The notes below the pieces were generated by a model that saw only the letters and a list, made by a program, of their open reading frames with translations, searched no databases and had not been told where the DNA came from. From Falsochrobactrum tianjinense (lineage in GTDB: Bacteria > Pseudomonadota > Alphaproteobacteria > Rhizobiales > Rhizobiaceae), in assembly GCF_019100495.1 (NCBI RefSeq), contig NZ_JAHRVA010000002.1, positions 62,001 to 126,000 on the forward strand: a stretch of DNA of 64,000 nt, read 5' to 3'. The position numbers were made by a program, and so were the translations under genes. Each line of letters begins with the position of its first letter. Position 1 is the stretch's first letter. Positions 17,314 to 26,261 of the stretch are shown here, in pieces.

Positions 17314-18252
17314 TCAGGCTTCGACAAGGGCTTTCGCGGTGCGCTCATCGGTGATGAGACCGTAGAGGCGTCCGCTTTTAAGAACTGCGCGAATAGCTTC
17401 CACTTTGGATACCCCACCAGCAAGACCGATGATGCGGCTCATATCGGCATTTTCGACGGAGGCGGCGATGGTGCGCGCGGTAAGGCCGGTTTCCAGCGAG
17501 CGACCCTCGGCATCGAAGAAGTGGCCGAGCATCTCACCGACGCCGCCCAGGTCAGCGATTTCCTCGACTTCCGCAAGCTGGATCACGCCGGACGTGACGA
17601 GTTGCGCTTGCCCATCGACTGTGCCGATACCGACGATCTTCAATTCCGCGCGGCAGCCCATTTCGAATATGCTGGTGACGCCCTTTTGCGCGAGCAGCAC
17701 TTCGCGATCTTCCGCTGTATTGGCAAAGAACGGAACTGGCATGACATAGGCAGGCATGCTGGTTTTCTCGGCAATACGGTGCATCACGTCATGGGGATTG
17801 GCGGCGAAGTTTCGCGTCAGGCCACCGAGCAACGAGACGAATTGCAGGTCTTGCGTGCTGACGCGGGGCATATGTTTGACCGCCGCTGAAAGCGTACGGC
17901 CATGGCCAAGGCCGATCACTTCGTGATCCCCATGCTCGATCTCACGGCGAAGGAATTCGGCCCCTGCATTACCAAGTGCAACCAGCGGCAATCCCTCTTC
18001 ACCAAGATCAGGCGCCACTTCACAATACTCGAGCTGATAAAGCTCGCCGAGCCGGTTTTCGAGGTCGATACATTCGGTGATGTCGCCGTCGATCGTCACT
18101 TTGACCGCGCCATCGGCAACCGCCTTGGCGATGAGGCGATGCGCCTTCACCGAAGGCAACCCTAAACGTTTGGCCACTGCGGATTGGGTCATGCCGGCTA
18201 CGAAATGCAGCCAGGCAGCACGAAGGGCAAGGGAATCGTCGGGGTCCGCCAT
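17314..18252 (-). CDS. eryD: Erythritol operon repressor EryD
   Basis: A 312-residue SorC/DeoR-like regulator. The N-terminal helix-turn-helix (MTQSAVAKRLGLPSVKAHRL) is at about residues 20-39, and the rest is the sugar-binding effector domain with the GHGRTLSAAVKHMP and QLVTSGVIQLAEVEEI segments. In Brucella, EryD represses the eryABCD operon and erythritol relieves repression (established). It begins 23 bases after eryC with GGAAG as ribosome site. The reading frame is intact across the eryC-eryD junction, the area deleted in vaccine strain S19. Confidence 0.93.
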   Translation of the reverse strand: MADPDDSLALRAAWLHFVAGMTQSAVAKRLGLPSVKAHRLIAKAVADGAVKVTIDGDITECIDLENRLGELYQLEYCEVAPDLGEEGLPLVALGNAGAEFLRREIEHGDHEVIGLGHGRTLSAAVKHMPRVSTQDLQFVSLLGGLTRNFAANPHDVMHRIAEKTSMPAYVMPVPFFANTAEDREVLLAQKGVTSIFEMGCRAELKIVGIGTVDGQAQLVTSGVIQLAEVEEIADLGGVGEMLGHFFDAEGRSLETGLTARTIAASVENADMSRIIGLAGGVSKVEAIRAVLKSGRLYGLITDERTAKALVEA

Positions 18253-18275
18253 GGTTCATGATCTTCCAGTAGCCG

Positions 18276-19208
18276 TTAAACTTTCAAATCTGCAACGCCG
18301 GTGTCGATATGCGGAGCCCAGAAAGCCACACTTTCGGCAATATGGGGAATGACTTCGCGGTCGTTCGGTTCGCGTTCTTTGAACGAAAGCTCAAGGCAGA
18401 TCTCATTGTCCCGTGCGCCACCTTCGGCGAGGGCCTTCAGAAGCGGTTCCGGCTGGATGCGGCCCTTGGCATTGAACTCCGCCGTGAACGGGCGATGACC
18501 GCCCTTGTCCATCAGGCTTTGTTTGATATGGATGATCGGCGATACTTTCGGCACGGTGCGCGCCCAGGCATAAGGATCGAAATCAGCCGGATTGGAAGAG
18601 GTCACATCGCCATGGTCGATATCGGCCATCATCCACATGGGAATGGCCATACTGGCGGCGGTGAGGCGATCTTGAAGCTTCATGCATTCGACAATCGTTT
18701 CGCCGAATTCGCGCCCGATGCTCATCGGCTCCCAGAAGACATATTCAAGACCTGCGCCTGCGGCGTGTTCCGCTACTTCTGCCCAGCAATCGACCGCGAT
18801 CTTGATGAGTTCTTCCCGGCGCGCGGGATCGTCAAAATCCTTATAGGTGAAGATCGCAAACTGCGTACCCACCGACTTGCCGCCTAGATCACCGATGATA
18901 TCGGCAAAAGTCTTGAACCAGTCGACGTAATAGCGGCGCACGTCGCGGTCGGGGTGGCCAAAATGGTTGAGACGGCCATAAGGACCGGTCATGCCAGAGG
19001 TCACGCGAACGCCGGTGCGCTGCAGCGCCTTGTCCATATCACGGGTGAGGCGGCGAATGGTCGAAGCCTGCCAGCTCGGATTGATGAATTCATGCGTGAG
19101 CTGAAGATCGCGTAAACGCAGGTCGCGCGCCACAGTTTTGATCAAATCGCCCGGCTCTGCAAAGCGGTTGACCAGCGGATTGGTGTTGAGCGAAAGCGTC
19201 AGAGCCAT
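18276..19208 (-). CDS. eryC: EryC, D-erythrulose-1-phosphate 3-epimerase
   Basis: A 310-residue TIM-barrel protein of the sugar-isomerase superfamily. In Brucella it converts D-erythrulose 1-phosphate to L-erythrulose 1-phosphate, the third erythritol step. Visible acid and histidine clusters include LEYVFWEPMSIGREFGE, MADIDHGDVTSS and IHIKQSLMDKGGH. The start at 19208 (MALTLSLN) has GAGGA six bases upstream and lies 7 bases after the eryB stop; an upstream in-frame start at 19253 would run into eryB. The C-terminus (ELSFKEREPND) carries the last glutamate expected in these barrels. Confidence 0.92.
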   Translation of the reverse strand: MALTLSLNTNPLVNRFAEPGDLIKTVARDLRLRDLQLTHEFINPSWQASTIRRLTRDMDKALQRTGVRVTSGMTGPYGRLNHFGHPDRDVRRYYVDWFKTFADIIGDLGGKSVGTQFAIFTYKDFDDPARREELIKIAVDCWAEVAEHAAGAGLEYVFWEPMSIGREFGETIVECMKLQDRLTAASMAIPMWMMADIDHGDVTSSNPADFDPYAWARTVPKVSPIIHIKQSLMDKGGHRPFTAEFNAKGRIQPEPLLKALAEGGARDNEICLELSFKEREPNDREVIPHIAESVAFWAPHIDTGVADLKV

Positions 19209-19215
19209 GTCGTCC

Positions 19216-20736
19216 TCAGGCAGAAATCTTGTTGGTTTCGAACCATTGCGCAAAGGCAGTGCGTTCGGCTTCGGTCAGGTGCAGGTAATGTTTGGTACGG
19301 CGATAGAGAATGTCTTCCGCCGTTTTCGCCCATTCCTTGGCCACCAGATAGCGCACTTCGGCTTCGTAGAAATTTCCGCCGAAATGACGGCCCAGCTCTT
19401 CGAGGTTTTGCGCTGCGCCGATTACATCTTTCGTTCTTGCGCCATAGAGGCGGCCATAATGATGGACGAGCGTGCGCGGCATCCACGGATAGGTGTCGCG
19501 CAAGGCGTTGGCGAAGGTTTCGTAATCGGCATTGGGGATTTCCCCGCCTGGAAGCGGTGCGCCATGCGTCCAGTCATCACCCATCTTCGGGAAGATATGC
19601 TTCAGGCGATGCATGCCGCGCTCCGCCAATTCGCGGAACGTGGTAATCTTGCCGCCGAAGACATTGAGCAGCGGTGCATCGTTGGTTTCATCGAGGTCGA
19701 AAACGTAATCACGGGTCACGGCTGAAGGATTGCCCTTACCGTCATCGAACAGCGGACGCACGCCGGAGAAGGAATGCAGCACGTCTTCGCGGCGCAGCTT
19801 TTCCTTGAAATAGCGGTTCACGGCGGTTAGCAGATATTCGATTTCCTTCTCGTCTGCGGCAACGTCTTCCGCACGGCCGTCATAGGCAATGTCGGTGGTG
19901 CCGATCAGTGCCTTGTCCCCTTCATAGGGGTTGATGAAGATCACGCGCTTGTCGTGGTTCTGGACGAGATAGGCGTTCGATCCCGACCAGAACTTGGGCA
20001 CGATGATATGGCTGCCCTTGACGAGACGCACATTGCGCGACGAGTTCGATCCGGCCACATTGGTGATGACATCCGTGACCCATGGTCCGGCGCAATTAAC
20101 GATGCAGCGTGCGCGGAACGTGCTGGTTTCGCCCGTATCGCGGTTCTTGGTTTCCACGATCCAGCTGCCTTTTTCGCCCATTTTTTCACGACGCGCGGAG
20201 ACGACGGGCGTGCGGGTCAGGATCGTCGCGCCCTTTTCGGCCGCGCCGACCGCATTGAGGGCCACGAGGCGGGCGTCGTCCACCCAGCAGTCAGAATATT
20301 CGAAGCCTCGTGTGTACTGGTCGAGGATCGGGGTGCCTTCCGGGTCGCGCTTGAGATCAAGCGTTCGGGTTCCGGGCAACTTCTTGCGACCGCCAAGATG
20401 GTCGTAGAGAAACAGACCAAGCCGCACCAGCCAGGCCGGGCGATCCTGCGGGCTGTGCGGCAGAACGAAACGCATCGGCCAGATGATGTGCGGGGCGGCG
20501 TTCAGAAGCACCTCGCGCTCGATCAGCGCCTCGCGCACCAGGCGAAATTCGTAATATTCGAGATAGCGCAGACCGCCATGCACCAGCTTGCCGGAACGAG
20601 ACGAAGTGCCTTGCGCCAGATCGTCCTTTTCGGCCATCACGACCTTGAGACCGCGTCCAGCTGCATCGCGGGCCACGCCTGCGCCGTTAATGCCGCCGCC
20701 AATTACAAACAGATCGCAGGTTTCCGGTTCAGCCAT
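19216..20736 (-). CDS. eryB: EryB, D-erythritol-1-phosphate dehydrogenase
   Basis: A 506-residue FAD-dependent dehydrogenase related to aerobic glycerol-3-phosphate dehydrogenase GlpD. The dinucleotide-binding motif VIGGGINGAGVARDAAGRG is at about residues 10-28, and GTSSRSGKLVHGGLRYLE at about 43-60 is the GlpD signature. It oxidises D-erythritol 1-phosphate to D-erythrulose 1-phosphate and should pass electrons to the membrane quinone pool. The ATG at 20736 has AAGGAG 8 bases upstream; the frame's earlier start at 20763 is not supported. It lies between eryA and eryC in the operon. Confidence 0.93.
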   Translation of the reverse strand: MAEPETCDLFVIGGGINGAGVARDAAGRGLKVVMAEKDDLAQGTSSRSGKLVHGGLRYLEYYEFRLVREALIEREVLLNAAPHIIWPMRFVLPHSPQDRPAWLVRLGLFLYDHLGGRKKLPGTRTLDLKRDPEGTPILDQYTRGFEYSDCWVDDARLVALNAVGAAEKGATILTRTPVVSARREKMGEKGSWIVETKNRDTGETSTFRARCIVNCAGPWVTDVITNVAGSNSSRNVRLVKGSHIIVPKFWSGSNAYLVQNHDKRVIFINPYEGDKALIGTTDIAYDGRAEDVAADEKEIEYLLTAVNRYFKEKLRREDVLHSFSGVRPLFDDGKGNPSAVTRDYVFDLDETNDAPLLNVFGGKITTFRELAERGMHRLKHIFPKMGDDWTHGAPLPGGEIPNADYETFANALRDTYPWMPRTLVHHYGRLYGARTKDVIGAAQNLEELGRHFGGNFYEAEVRYLVAKEWAKTAEDILYRRTKHYLHLTEAERTAFAQWFETNKISA

Positions 20737-20771
20737 TTCATGCTCCTTCGGATGCAATCGCATCCCATAGT

Positions 20772-22352
20772 CTATATGCGGGCTAACTTGTCCCAGATCG
20801 GCGTCAGCGCCAGCCGGGCTTCGCGATAGGCAACGAAGAGTTCTTCATAGTGCTTTGCGCGCGCTTCATCCGGCGCTTCGCCGGTGCCGAGCAATGGCTT
20901 GACCCATTCGGCGATGCAGTCATCCATGCCCGGATAAGTACCGATGGCGACAGCGGCCATCATGGCAGCACCTGCCGCCCCAGCCTCTTCGCGGGCCGAA
21001 ACACGCACCGGCGCATTGACGGCGGCTGCAAGCGTGCTGCGCAGGGCCTTCGAGCGCGCCGCACCACCGGTAATGCGCAATTCAGCAGGCATTTCACCCA
21101 TGGCCGCATAACAATCGCGCGTCGCCATACCGAGGCCTTCGACGACCGAACGCACCAGTTCCGGGAACCGATCGCGGCTGGAAAGTCCGGCGAAGCCTGC
21201 GCGTGCGTAGGCATTGACGAAGGGGCCGCGCTCGCCTGCTTCCGAAATATAAGGATGATAGAGGATCGTGCCGGGGCGGCTGGCATTGAACCAGTCATCG
21301 AGGCGGGGTATGAGATCGCTCAGGGAGACGGGTTTCTCCGGCGTCGATATAAGATCGGCAGCGACCTGCAATATCCAGTCGATATTGATCGTCGCGCCCA
21401 TATTGGTCTGGACCTGCGTAACGATGCCGGGAATGGGCAGCGCGATGACGTAGCCCGTGCCATCCTTATTCAGGTGAATATCCGCCACGGGCTTGGCGCG
21501 CATATGCACGCCCGTCGAGCCGATGGTCGAACATCCGGCACCTGCCGTGCCGCCACGCACGCCGGCGCCGAGTGCCGTCATGGCCATGTCCACATAGCCG
21601 AGGCTCACCGGCGTTCCGGCCTTGAGGCCGGTTGCAGCCGCCGCTTCGGGCGATAGAGGATGCTGGACTTCTGTGCCGTCGATGATTTCGGGCAAGAGTC
21701 TGCGGCGCGTTTGCAGGCCGAGCGCTTCGATGACCACATCGTCATACTGGCGATTGCGGAAATTGCCGAAGGTAAAACTTGCTTCCGAAGGGTCTGTGGC
21801 GCGGACGCCAGTGAGATTGAGGTACAGCCAATCCTTACAATGAAGCGCGACTTCGGCATTGTCGAGAAGTTCCGGCGCAAATCTGTCCATATGCGCCATC
21901 TGCGAACCCTGCTGGCAGGTATTGAGTCCGGTGCCGGTCGCCTCAAAACGTGCGCGATTCATCGGTTCGGCAGCAAGCCGTGTGACGGTTTCCGCCGCTC
22001 GGGCGTCAAGCCATATCCATGCATCACCGACGGGCTTGTTATCCTTGCCCACCAGCCAGGTACCGTCGCCCTGGCCGGTAACCGCTACGGCTGCCGTGCG
22101 CTCGGCAAGTCCCGGCATTTTATCGCCAAGATCGCGCAGTGCGTTCGCACAATCTTCCCAGGTCTGGGAAAGCGATTGGGTGACAGCGCCATGTTCGCCG
22201 GTTTCATATTTATTGCGGACGGCTGCCGATTCCAGTTGCCGACCTTCAAGGTTGAATGCAACTGCCTTGACGACAGACGTGCCGGCGTCGATCCCGATGA
22301 TTATATCACCTTTACCATGCATGACGGAGATACGCTTTCCCACAGTGCTCAT
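20772..22352 (-). CDS. eryA: Erythritol kinase EryA
   Basis: A FGGY-family carbohydrate kinase that phosphorylates erythritol to D-erythritol 1-phosphate, the first step. The ATP-binding phosphate-1 motif IIGIDAGTSVVKAVAFN is at about residues 18-34, and the adenosine region ITGGAARSKALRSTL is near 421. It is the promoter-proximal gene of eryABCD and is divergent from the ABC transporter operon across a 505-base regulatory gap. The start is uncertain: ATG 22352 gives 526 residues and ATG 22322 gives 516, and neither has a clear ribosome site. Confidence 0.93.
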   Translation of the reverse strand: MSTVGKRISVMHGKGDIIIGIDAGTSVVKAVAFNLEGRQLESAAVRNKYETGEHGAVTQSLSQTWEDCANALRDLGDKMPGLAERTAAVAVTGQGDGTWLVGKDNKPVGDAWIWLDARAAETVTRLAAEPMNRARFEATGTGLNTCQQGSQMAHMDRFAPELLDNAEVALHCKDWLYLNLTGVRATDPSEASFTFGNFRNRQYDDVVIEALGLQTRRRLLPEIIDGTEVQHPLSPEAAAATGLKAGTPVSLGYVDMAMTALGAGVRGGTAGAGCSTIGSTGVHMRAKPVADIHLNKDGTGYVIALPIPGIVTQVQTNMGATINIDWILQVAADLISTPEKPVSLSDLIPRLDDWFNASRPGTILYHPYISEAGERGPFVNAYARAGFAGLSSRDRFPELVRSVVEGLGMATRDCYAAMGEMPAELRITGGAARSKALRSTLAAAVNAPVRVSAREEAGAAGAAMMAAVAIGTYPGMDDCIAEWVKPLLGTGEAPDEARAKHYEELFVAYREARLALTPIWDKLARI

Positions 22353-22857
22353 TCACGGACAACTGGATTTCCGCGACGAAATATGCCGCTCGCGACGCCT
22401 ATTTTAACGAAAACGGGCTATGCATATGATTGAGATAACATAAGCTTTCGAATGTGTCTGTAAAATTTTTGACTTACAGTATTTTTTTTCACAATGGGGT
22501 GGCGCAGATAAATTCGCCATCAGTAATTTGACCCGGCGCTATCTATTTTGGACTGCTCGAGCAAAACTCTAAAACCATAATGTGGTATAATATACTGTTA
22601 TTAAATAATAAAGTATACTGTTTGGGTGAGGTGCTCTGTCTTTGCCTGCTCATAGGCAGGTTTGCCCTGGCCCGCTTTTGCGTAGAGGATTTCGCTACTT
22701 CAATGTGGATTTCCAGATGGAGGTTAATGAAAATCGCCCTGTTATGAAAACATATGATTGACAGATATTAGTGTTTATAACATCATTATTGAAGTTGATA
22801 ACACGCCGCTATCATAGCATATGGCGCGGCAGCAGAAATTGCTCAAGGCGTTTGATT
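22353..22857. promoter_or_regulatory. Divergent promoter region of eryA and the transporter operon
   Basis: This 505-base, AT-rich gap has no convincing gene. It carries a 9-bp direct repeat TATACTGTT (22591-22599 and 22614-22622, 23 bases start to start, about two helical turns), flanking an imperfect TTATTAAATAATAA dyad. Further right, GTTATGAAAACATATG (around 22740) and TTTATAACATCATTATTG (around 22773) are AT-rich sequences with TGTTAT-like cores. The direct repeat is the best candidate for the EryD operator. Exact promoters are not assigned. Confidence 0.6.
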
Positions 22858-23511
22858 ATGAGTATACAAGCTGATCAAGTTTCGCAGAAGCCCGCCAGAA
22901 ACAATCGCTCTGTTTTATGGAGTGTGATTGCTGCGGTAGTGGTTATTGGTGCGATCGGATTTGATACAACAGTGGTGAGGATCGGTTCCGAGGCCGATGT
23001 GCGTCAGCAGGTTTTCTCGCCTGAAGCCTATGGTGCTGAAGAGTTTCCGAAAGTCAAAGCGGATGTCGAAAGGCGCGCCGTCGATGCGGTCGAGGTGGGA
23101 ACTGCGGTTGCGGCCGACAAGGGCGCCGCTGGAAAGAAATATGGCGTAGGTGACGTCAATCCGGTCATTCCAGTCAAGTTTACCGGTGTCGTTGAAGAGC
23201 GCAAGTCCAATTACAATATCGTCAAGGTCGACGGTTTCCCCGAGGGTATGACGATCCGCGTCCAAACCGGCCCGGCTGTCAACGGCACGGATCTGCGTGA
23301 TGCCACAGGCACCATCGAATTTGGCCAGTTCAAGAACCAGATCGAATATCAGAACGCCGGTTCCGCGCTCAATAATGAGATGAAAAAGCAGATACTGGAA
23401 GGTGTTCCCGTTGATAATCTCGTCGGACAGACGGTTTCGGTTGTCGGTGTTTTCAAGCTCGTCAATCCGAAAAACTGGCTCGTTACGCCAGTGGGATTTG
23501 AAGTCAAATGA
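22858..23511 (+). CDS. DUF2291-family membrane-anchored protein of the polyol ABC operon
   Basis: A 217-residue protein with one N-terminal transmembrane helix (VLWSVIAAVVVIGAIGF, about residues 20-36) and a periplasmic remainder containing VIPVKFTGVVEERKSNYN and a small beta-rich fold. It matches the DUF2291 family, whose genes typically precede ribose-type sugar ABC transporter genes; the biochemical role is unknown. The start at 22858 is chosen because the open frame upstream (to 22771) is basic and unlike the family. Its stop overlaps the ATPase start by four bases, so the two are translationally coupled. Confidence 0.8.
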   Translation: MSIQADQVSQKPARNNRSVLWSVIAAVVVIGAIGFDTTVVRIGSEADVRQQVFSPEAYGAEEFPKVKADVERRAVDAVEVGTAVAADKGAAGKKYGVGDVNPVIPVKFTGVVEERKSNYNIVKVDGFPEGMTIRVQTGPAVNGTDLRDATGTIEFGQFKNQIEYQNAGSALNNEMKKQILEGVPVDNLVGQTVSVVGVFKLVNPKNWLVTPVGFEVK

Positions 23512-25052
23512 ATCCGGAAAATAAAATCGAAGGCAGGCACGGCGAGGTCGTTCTGGCCGCGCAGAATATCGCCAAGTCCTATGGCCGGGTTCATGCGCTC
23601 AAGGGCGTGAATTTCGAGATCAGGCGCGGGCAGGTCACGACGCTGTTCGGCGAAAACGGCGCTGGCAAATCGACGCTGATGAAGGTGCTGTCGGGCGTGA
23701 TCCAGCCGACCTCCGGCACGATTCTTCTCGATGGCGAGCCGGTGGTTTTCAGTTCGTCGTCCGATGCGCGCGATCGCGGAATTTCGATCATCCACCAGGA
23801 ATTGAGCCTCGCGCCAAACCTGAATGTACGCGATAATGTCTTCATGGGGCGTGAAATCCGCACGCCGACAGGTGTAAATTTTGCTGAAGAAGAACGCCTG
23901 ACTCGTGCGCTTCTCGAAGAGCTGGAAGAGGACATAGATCCGCTGACCCTGGTCGAGGATTTGCGGCTGGGCCAGCAGCAGATCGTTGAAATCGCTCGCG
24001 CACTTTCGGTCAATTCGCGCATTCTTATTATGGACGAGCCGACTTCCGCACTCAGCGCAACGGAAGTGGAAGTGCTGTTCAAGGTTATTCGCGACCTGAC
24101 ATCGCGCGGCGTTGCCATTGTCTATATTTCGCATCATCTTGAAGAAGCCTTGCAGATCACTGATCATGCGGTGGTGCTGCGAGACGGTGCCATGACAGCT
24201 TATTCTCCGCGCGCTGATATCGATTTGGAATGGATCGTACGCAATATGGTTGGCGAGAATTTCGATCTTGGCTCGCCGCCGACCGGCTATGAATGGGGCG
24301 ACGTTGCGCTTTCCGTGACAGATCTCACGGTTCCCGATCCGTCGGGTGCCGGTTTCGCGGTTGTTGACCGCATGTCGCTCGATGTACGCGCAGGCGAAGT
24401 CGTCTGCATCTATGGTCTGATGGGAGCTGGGCGCACGGAATTGCTTGAAGCGGTCGCAGGCCGGCTCAAGACGACTGAGGGCCAGATATTGCTCAATGGA
24501 CAGGATGTGTCTGGTTTGACCATTGCGCAGCGTATCGACAGAGGATTGGTTTTGGTTCCTGAAGACCGCCAACGCGATGGCCTCGTTCAGACCATGACGG
24601 TGGGCGGAAACCTTTCCCTTGCCAGTATCAGCGCTATCATCAGGGGATTTTTCACCTCGAAGAAGAGAGAAAAAGACCTGATCGGGCAGGCCATCCAGAA
24701 GGTTCACATCAAGACGGATGGCGGCGAGGCGACAATTGGCTCGCTTTCGGGCGGTAATCAGCAAAAGGTCGTCATTGGCAAGATGCTGGCGACAGAGCCG
24801 GAAGTGGTCCTGTTGGATGAACCGAGCCGCGGCATCGACATTGGCGCAAAGGCGGAAGTTTTCAAGCTGCTGGCCGAGAAGGCCCGGCAGGGGCTGGCGG
24901 TTGTCTACACCACCTCGGAAGTCGGCGAATGCCTGAGCATCGCCCATCGTATCATCGTTATGCACCGCGGACGCGTTTCGGCCGAATTCGGCTCGGACGT
25001 TTCCAAGGAGAAGATCATGGCCGCCTCGGGCGAGGCCATGGTCAGTCACTGA
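23508..25052 (+). CDS. eryE: Ribose-type sugar ABC transporter ATPase, probable erythritol importer
   Basis: A 514-residue duplicated ATPase (RbsA type). The first half has Walker A GENGAGKST (about residues 44-52), signature LRLGQQQIVEIARAL and Walker B ILIMDEPTSAL. The second half has a degenerate P-loop region GLMGAGRTEL and signature SLSGGNQQKVVIGKML with VVLLDEPSRGID. It overlaps the DUF2291 gene by ATGA. By its divergence from eryA and by rhizobial erythritol loci, it probably powers erythritol uptake; the symbol follows rhizobial usage and is tentative. Confidence 0.85.
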   Translation: MNPENKIEGRHGEVVLAAQNIAKSYGRVHALKGVNFEIRRGQVTTLFGENGAGKSTLMKVLSGVIQPTSGTILLDGEPVVFSSSSDARDRGISIIHQELSLAPNLNVRDNVFMGREIRTPTGVNFAEEERLTRALLEELEEDIDPLTLVEDLRLGQQQIVEIARALSVNSRILIMDEPTSALSATEVEVLFKVIRDLTSRGVAIVYISHHLEEALQITDHAVVLRDGAMTAYSPRADIDLEWIVRNMVGENFDLGSPPTGYEWGDVALSVTDLTVPDPSGAGFAVVDRMSLDVRAGEVVCIYGLMGAGRTELLEAVAGRLKTTEGQILLNGQDVSGLTIAQRIDRGLVLVPEDRQRDGLVQTMTVGGNLSLASISAIIRGFFTSKKREKDLIGQAIQKVHIKTDGGEATIGSLSGGNQQKVVIGKMLATEPEVVLLDEPSRGIDIGAKAEVFKLLAEKARQGLAVVYTTSEVGECLSIAHRIIVMHRGRVSAEFGSDVSKEKIMAASGEAMVSH

Positions 25053-25075
25053 TATAGTTATGGAGCACTGATAGA

Positions 25076-26116
25076 ATGTCAGTCACAAGCACCAAAGAGA
25101 AGGCTGCGGCCCCCGAGGGAGCGAAGCGTAAAACCAGCATCGTGCAATTGCTGCTCGAAGGCCGTGCGTTCTTTGCGCTTATTGCAATCATCGCCGTCTT
25201 CTCGTTCCTTTCACCTTATTACTTCACTGTCGGCAATTTCCTCATCATGTCGTCGCATGTGGCCATTTTCGGCCTGCTGGCGATCGGTATGCTGCTGGTG
25301 ATCCTCAATGGGGGCATCGACCTTTCCGTGGGTTCGACGCTGGGGCTTGCGGGCGTGTTTGCAGGCTTTCTGATGCAGGGCGTGACGCTCTCGCAATTTG
25401 ACATCATTCTTTATTTCCCGGTCTGGGCGGTCGTGCTCATCACCTGCGCGCTGGGCGCTTTCGTGGGCGCGGTGAATGGCGTGCTGATTGCCTATCTGCG
25501 CGTTCCCGCCTTTGTGGCGACGCTTGGCGTGCTTTACTGCGCGCGCGGTGTTGCGCTGCTGATGACCAACGGTCTAACCTACAATAACCTTGGCGGTCGT
25601 CCCGAACTTGGCAATACCGGCTTCGACTGGCTCGGCTTCAACCGGCTTTTTGGCGTGCCGATCGGTGTGCTGGTTCTTGCCGTTCTCGCAATCATCTTCG
25701 CAATTGTTTTGAACCGGACCGCATTTGGCCGCTGGCTCTATGCATCGGGCGGCAATGAACGGGCGGCGGAACTTTCGGGCGTTCCGGTCAAGCGCGTCAA
25801 GGTTTCCGTCTATGTCATTTCTGGCGTCTGTGCGGCAATTGCCGGGCTGGTCCTGTCGTCACAGCTGACCTCGGCTGGCCCCACGGCGGGCAATACCTAT
25901 GAACTCACCGCAATCGCCGCGGTCGTTATCGGCGGCGCTGCCCTGACGGGCGGGCGCGGCACAATTCTGGGTACGCTGCTTGGCGCTTTCGTGATCGGCT
26001 TTCTTTCTGACGGCCTCGTCATCATCGGCGTATCGTCTTACTGGCAGACCGTCTTTACCGGCGCGGTGATCGTGCTCGCGGTTCTGCTCAACAGCATTCA
26101 ATATGCCCGGCGCTAG
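25076..26116 (+). CDS. eryF: Ribose-type sugar ABC transporter permease
   Basis: A 346-residue inner-membrane permease of the RbsC family. It has about eight to ten hydrophobic helices, the conserved GMLLVILNGGIDLSVGSTLG segment (about residues 67-86) and GRWLYASGGNERAAELSGV (about 218-236), both typical of CUT2 permeases. It lies 23 bases after the ATPase. A GC-rich stem-loop follows before the binding-protein gene. Erythritol or another polyol is the likely substrate by location; the symbol is tentative. Confidence 0.85.
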   Translation: MSVTSTKEKAAAPEGAKRKTSIVQLLLEGRAFFALIAIIAVFSFLSPYYFTVGNFLIMSSHVAIFGLLAIGMLLVILNGGIDLSVGSTLGLAGVFAGFLMQGVTLSQFDIILYFPVWAVVLITCALGAFVGAVNGVLIAYLRVPAFVATLGVLYCARGVALLMTNGLTYNNLGGRPELGNTGFDWLGFNRLFGVPIGVLVLAVLAIIFAIVLNRTAFGRWLYASGGNERAAELSGVPVKRVKVSVYVISGVCAAIAGLVLSSQLTSAGPTAGNTYELTAIAAVVIGGAALTGGRGTILGTLLGAFVIGFLSDGLVIIGVSSYWQTVFTGAVIVLAVLLNSIQYARR

Positions 26117-26123
26117 TATCGCG

Positions 26124-26153
26124 CGGCCTCGCCCAGTGTTCTGGACGGGGCCG
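26124..26153 (+). terminator. Stem-loop between permease and binding-protein genes
   Basis: CGGCCTCGCCCAG (26124-26136) pairs with CTGGACGGGGCCG (26141-26153) at 11 of 13 positions, loop TGTT, followed by TTT. It may attenuate read-through or mark the 5' side of a separately transcribed binding-protein message. Confidence 0.5.
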
Positions 26154-26261
26154 TTTCGGGCGTAGCGAAAACTTTCCAAGATGGCGATGGACTCGCCCCC
26201 TGGAAATAATACCGCCGGGAAACCGGCATAATGGCAACGCTAATTGTTACGGGAGAGAGAC

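Noticed and set aside
23349-25049. A 566-codon open frame on the minus strand
   Set aside because: It is antisense to the RbsA-type ATPase, which has all expected motifs; its own product has no recognisable domain and shows the composition of a mirrored gene in GC-rich DNA.
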